The notes beneath the pieces are model-generated. The model worked only from the letters and a program-made list of their open reading frames with translations. It ran no database searches and was not told where the DNA came from. A program made the position numbers and the translations under genes. DNA of 64,000 bases, taken from Streptomyces sp. NL15-2K (GTDB lineage: Bacteria; Actinomycetota; Actinomycetes; Streptomycetales; Streptomycetaceae). Location of the stretch: NCBI RefSeq assembly GCF_030551255.1, contig NZ_CP130630.1, positions 4,259,501 to 4,323,500 on the forward strand. Direction: 5' to 3'. Positions 61,772 to 64,000 of the stretch are shown here, one piece after another; position 1 is the first letter of the stretch, and every line of letters begins with the position of its first letter.

Positions 61772-63295
61772 GTGACACGAGAGATCAGCCGCCGGTCCAT
61801 GCTCAAGGCCGCAGGCGTCGCCGCCGGAGCCGTCGGCATCGGTACCGCCCTCGCCCCCAGCCCCGCCGCGGCCGCCGCGGCCGCCGGCACCGCATACGCG
61901 CACCCCGGCCTGCTGCACACCCTCGCCGACCTCGACCGCATGGCGGCCAAGGTGAAGGCGGGCGCCGCCCCCTACACCGCCGGCTTCGCCAAGCTGACCG
62001 CCAACCGGCATTCGGCGAGCAGCTGGACGGCCAACCCGCAGGCCACCGTGTACCGAGGGGCGGGCAGCCCGCAGAACTACACGACCCTCTACAACGACAT
62101 CCACGCCGCCTACCAGAACGCCCTGCGCGGACACGTCAGCGGCGACAGCGCGCACCTCGACACCGCCGTGGCGATCATCAACGCCTGGTCGGCCAAGCTG
62201 ACCGATCTGAAAGGCACCGCGGACGCCTTCCTCGCCGCCGGGCTCTACGGCTACCAGTTCGCGAACGCCGCCGAACTCGTCCGTGACCACGGCGACTTCG
62301 AGCTCGGCCGGTTCCAGGACATGCTGAGCAACGTCTTCGCACCGCTCAGCGACCGCTTCCTGGCCGACCACAACGGCGCCGTCATCACCAACTACTGGCC
62401 CAACTGGGACCTGTGCGCGATCGCCTGCGTGCTCGCCACCGGCATCTTCTGCGACGACAAGGCCCAAGTCGCCCGCGCGGTCGACTACTTCAAGAACGGT
62501 GAGGGGATGGGCTCGATCAAGCACGCCATCCCCGTCGTGCACGACGACGGTCTCGCCGAGTGGGTGGAGGCCGGCCGCGACCAGGGGCACGCGCTGCTCG
62601 GCGTCGGCCTGATGGGCACGGTGTGCGAGATGGCGTGGAACCAAGGGATCGACCTGTACGGCTACGACGACAGCCGGTTCCTCAAGGGCGCCCAGTACGT
62701 GGCCAAGTGGAGCCTGGGCGGGGATGTGGCCTACACCGCCAACACCCGCGCGAAGGGCGCGATCAACGGCTGGTCGGGCAGCGAGACCGCGACCGAGGCC
62801 GCGGGCGTGGACCCGGGCATGCAGCGGCCGATCTGGGCGATGATCGCCAACCACTACACCAAGCGCCGGGGGATGTCGGCCACGTACGTCACCCGGATCG
62901 CCGCCCAGGCCGCGCCGGAGGGTGGCGGTGGGGACTACGGTCCCAACAGCGGTGGCTACGACCAACTCGGCTTCGGCACGCTGGCGTTCACGCGGGACAA
63001 GGCGGCCGATACGGCGGCTTCGCCGAGGCCGGCCGCGTCGGCGTCCGGTGCGGTGGGTGGGGGCTCGGGGGCGGGTTCCGGTGCCGGTTCCGGTGCCGGT
63101 GCCGGTGCCCGGCCGCAGGGCGGTACGGCTACGGCCTCCGCGTCCGCCTCCCCGGCGGGCGGCGGTGACCTTGCCGCGACCGGCTCCGATGACATCGTCG
63201 GCTGGACCGCCGCGGCGGGGATCACCGCGATCGCTGGGGGGCTGCTGTTCCTGCGGCGGCGGGACCGGGTTCGGCGCGGCGGCGCTCATAGCTGA
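61772..63295 (+). CDS. Tat-exported alginate-lyase-like protein with C-terminal sorting signal
   Basis: A 507-residue cell-wall enzyme of the alginate lyase superfamily. GTG at 61772 begins a twin-arginine signal (SRRSMLKAAGVAAGAVGIGT). The helical toroid domain has HTLADLDRMAAKVKAGAAP, NYWPNWDLCAIACVLATG and the downstream DQGHALLGVGLMG. A Ser/Gly/Ala linker leads to LAATGS (about 467), a hydrophobic helix and RRRDRVRRG, a class E sortase signal, so the enzyme is anchored to the wall. Polyuronide cleavage is inferred. Confidence 0.88.
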   Translation: MTREISRRSMLKAAGVAAGAVGIGTALAPSPAAAAAAAGTAYAHPGLLHTLADLDRMAAKVKAGAAPYTAGFAKLTANRHSASSWTANPQATVYRGAGSPQNYTTLYNDIHAAYQNALRGHVSGDSAHLDTAVAIINAWSAKLTDLKGTADAFLAAGLYGYQFANAAELVRDHGDFELGRFQDMLSNVFAPLSDRFLADHNGAVITNYWPNWDLCAIACVLATGIFCDDKAQVARAVDYFKNGEGMGSIKHAIPVVHDDGLAEWVEAGRDQGHALLGVGLMGTVCEMAWNQGIDLYGYDDSRFLKGAQYVAKWSLGGDVAYTANTRAKGAINGWSGSETATEAAGVDPGMQRPIWAMIANHYTKRRGMSATYVTRIAAQAAPEGGGGDYGPNSGGYDQLGFGTLAFTRDKAADTAASPRPAASASGAVGGGSGAGSGAGSGAGAGARPQGGTATASASASPAGGGDLAATGSDDIVGWTAAAGITAIAGGLLFLRRRDRVRRGGAHS

Positions 63296-63373
63296 GGGCG
63301 TCGTCGGCGGGGGGATCGGAGGACACCGCCTGCTGCCCAGCCGCCCGGCGTGGGTGCTGGGCGGGGGTAGGTC

Positions 63374-63402
63374 GCGGCAGCCCGGCGCTTACGGGCTGCC
63401 GC
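63374..63402. terminator. terminator hairpin after lyase gene
   Basis: Perfect 11-base stem, GCGGCAGCCCG and CGGGCTGCCGC, with a seven-base loop, 79 bases after the stop. Likely rho-independent style ending without a long T run. Confidence 0.75.
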
Positions 63403-63525
63403 CCTCTGTGGGTCGGGAGCCGCCCATGGGGTCCCCCAGGCCCTTGAGGCAGGCTCTTAAGACACGCAGTCGTAAGGGCCACGCGGCTGGCCCGGCCGTG
63501 ACGGTTGCGGCCAGGTTCCCAGGTC

Positions 63526-63733
63526 CTAGTGCCGCGACAGGCAACGTTCGCCCCGTCGCGACGCCCGGCACGCTCCCCCACTGTCCTAAAGGCGTGGGAG
63601 GTGCCCCCACTCGCCGCACCGGCCGGAAGCCCAAGTACGTCCGGTCCATCGACGGAGCCTTCCGGCCGGCACGCCGAGAGCACGCACCGGACGCCGCTCC
63701 TTGAAGGGCAAACGTTGCCTGTCGCGGCACTAG
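63526..63733. mobile_element. MITE-like inverted-repeat element, copy 2
   Basis: 208 bases, the inverse of copy 1 at 4996-5227, with ends CTAGTGCCGCGACAGGCAAC and its near-perfect inverse. It lacks the 24-base segment found in copy 1. Its right CTAG contains the stop codon of the next minus-strand gene (63730-63732). No coding capacity. Confidence 0.85.
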
Positions 63734-64000
63734 CGGGTGATCGCGAGCTCCTTGTCCGTGAACGTGCCGTGGGGCAGGTTGATGTCGGTCTCGCCGCCCT
63801 TGCCGTCGCATCCGCGGTCGGGGTCGAACATCAGATACGTACCGGCCGAGCAGGGAATCCACATCTCGGCGTCGCCGCCGAGCACGAGGTCGCCGGACAG
63901 GTCAGCCCCGCCCTGCACGATCGCGTTGTCCTTGACCACCACGTCACCGCTGACCTTGGCGTCCCCGTTGACCCAGGCCAGGCCCTCGATGCGGACGTTG
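63730..64000 (-). CDS. secreted beta-helix-type protein, C-terminal end (cut by window end)
   Basis: The last 89 residues of a longer protein. Short repeats such as VSGDVVVKDNAIVQGGADLS and GDLVLGGDAEMW are the turns of a left-handed or parallel beta-helix, as in the tails of secreted Svx/AvrXca-type or DUF6055 proteins. A Cys pair (IPCSAG, RGCDGKGG) suggests an external disulphide. The stop TAG is made by the MITE-like element's terminal CTAG. The family is a tentative call because the main domain is outside the window. Confidence 0.6.
   Translation of the reverse strand, partial: NVRIEGLAWVNGDAKVSGDVVVKDNAIVQGGADLSGDLVLGGDAEMWIPCSAGTYLMFDPDRGCDGKGGETDINLPHGTFTDKELAITR

Overview
The window reads as chromosomal DNA of a Streptomyces-type actinomycete. 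The evidence is very high GC with third-position bias, frequent GTG starts behind AGGAGG-type ribosome sites, twin-arginine and lipobox signal peptides, a four-gene 'conservon' (cvnA-D), Scr1-type XRE/DUF397/DUF6879 gene sets, and a TTA (bldA-type) leucine codon in one accessory gene. No rRNA, tRNA or CRISPR array was recognised, and no integrase or replication gene.

Layout. 1-4.3 kb: a CUT1 sugar ABC importer (two permeases and a binding lipoprotein, no ATPase) divergent from a LacI regulator. 4.3-6.1 kb: a lipoprotein gene, the first copy of a MITE-like element, and a fumarylacetoacetate-hydrolase-family enzyme. 6.3-11.3 kb: a five-gene accessory cassette with a Pycsar-type membrane effector, a nucleotidyltransferase-like protein, a ParB-like protein, a class III nucleotide cyclase and a cupin-like protein. 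It looks like an enlarged cyclic-nucleotide antiphage operon. 11.3-17.8 kb: ordinary genes (YidC paralogue, cupin, secreted GH30 glycosidase, TPR/SEC-C protein, NAD formate dehydrogenase) with a 22-bp tandem array and an MFS remnant.

18.0-27.3 kb is a second defence-type island: a GHKL ATPase, a DndB/DGQHR-like protein, a Vsr nuclease, two cytosine-C5 methyltransferases and a second GHKL ATPase. It matches the class of restriction-modification neighbourhoods with MutL/MORC-like ATPases. 27.4-42.5 kb is accessory DNA: two intact XRE regulators and one broken one, DUF397, DUF6879 and an anti-sigma-like ATPase, then a large nSTAND1-WD40 protein broken once in a T run, then shuffled and duplicated fragments, an IS5-family element, a small secreted peptide and a rhomboid-like protein.

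42.6-64 kb returns to core-like genes: DUF899, the cvnDCBA conservon, an orphan sugar-binding lipoprotein, a secreted peptidase, argG with ARG-box-like palindromes, a methyltransferase, a GT2 glycosyltransferase, DUF2267, Hsp20 with a HAIR-like site, a molybdopterin oxidoreductase/ferredoxin reductase/DUF6510 operon, and a Tat-exported alginate-lyase-like protein with a C-terminal sorting signal. The second MITE copy, inverted, lies at 63.5 kb beside a secreted-protein gene cut by the window end.

The points of most interest are the 6.3-11.3 kb cyclase/effector cassette, the 18-27 kb GHKL-methyltransferase island, the frameshifted STAND-WD40 gene and the mobile or duplicated fragments between 29 and 42 kb.
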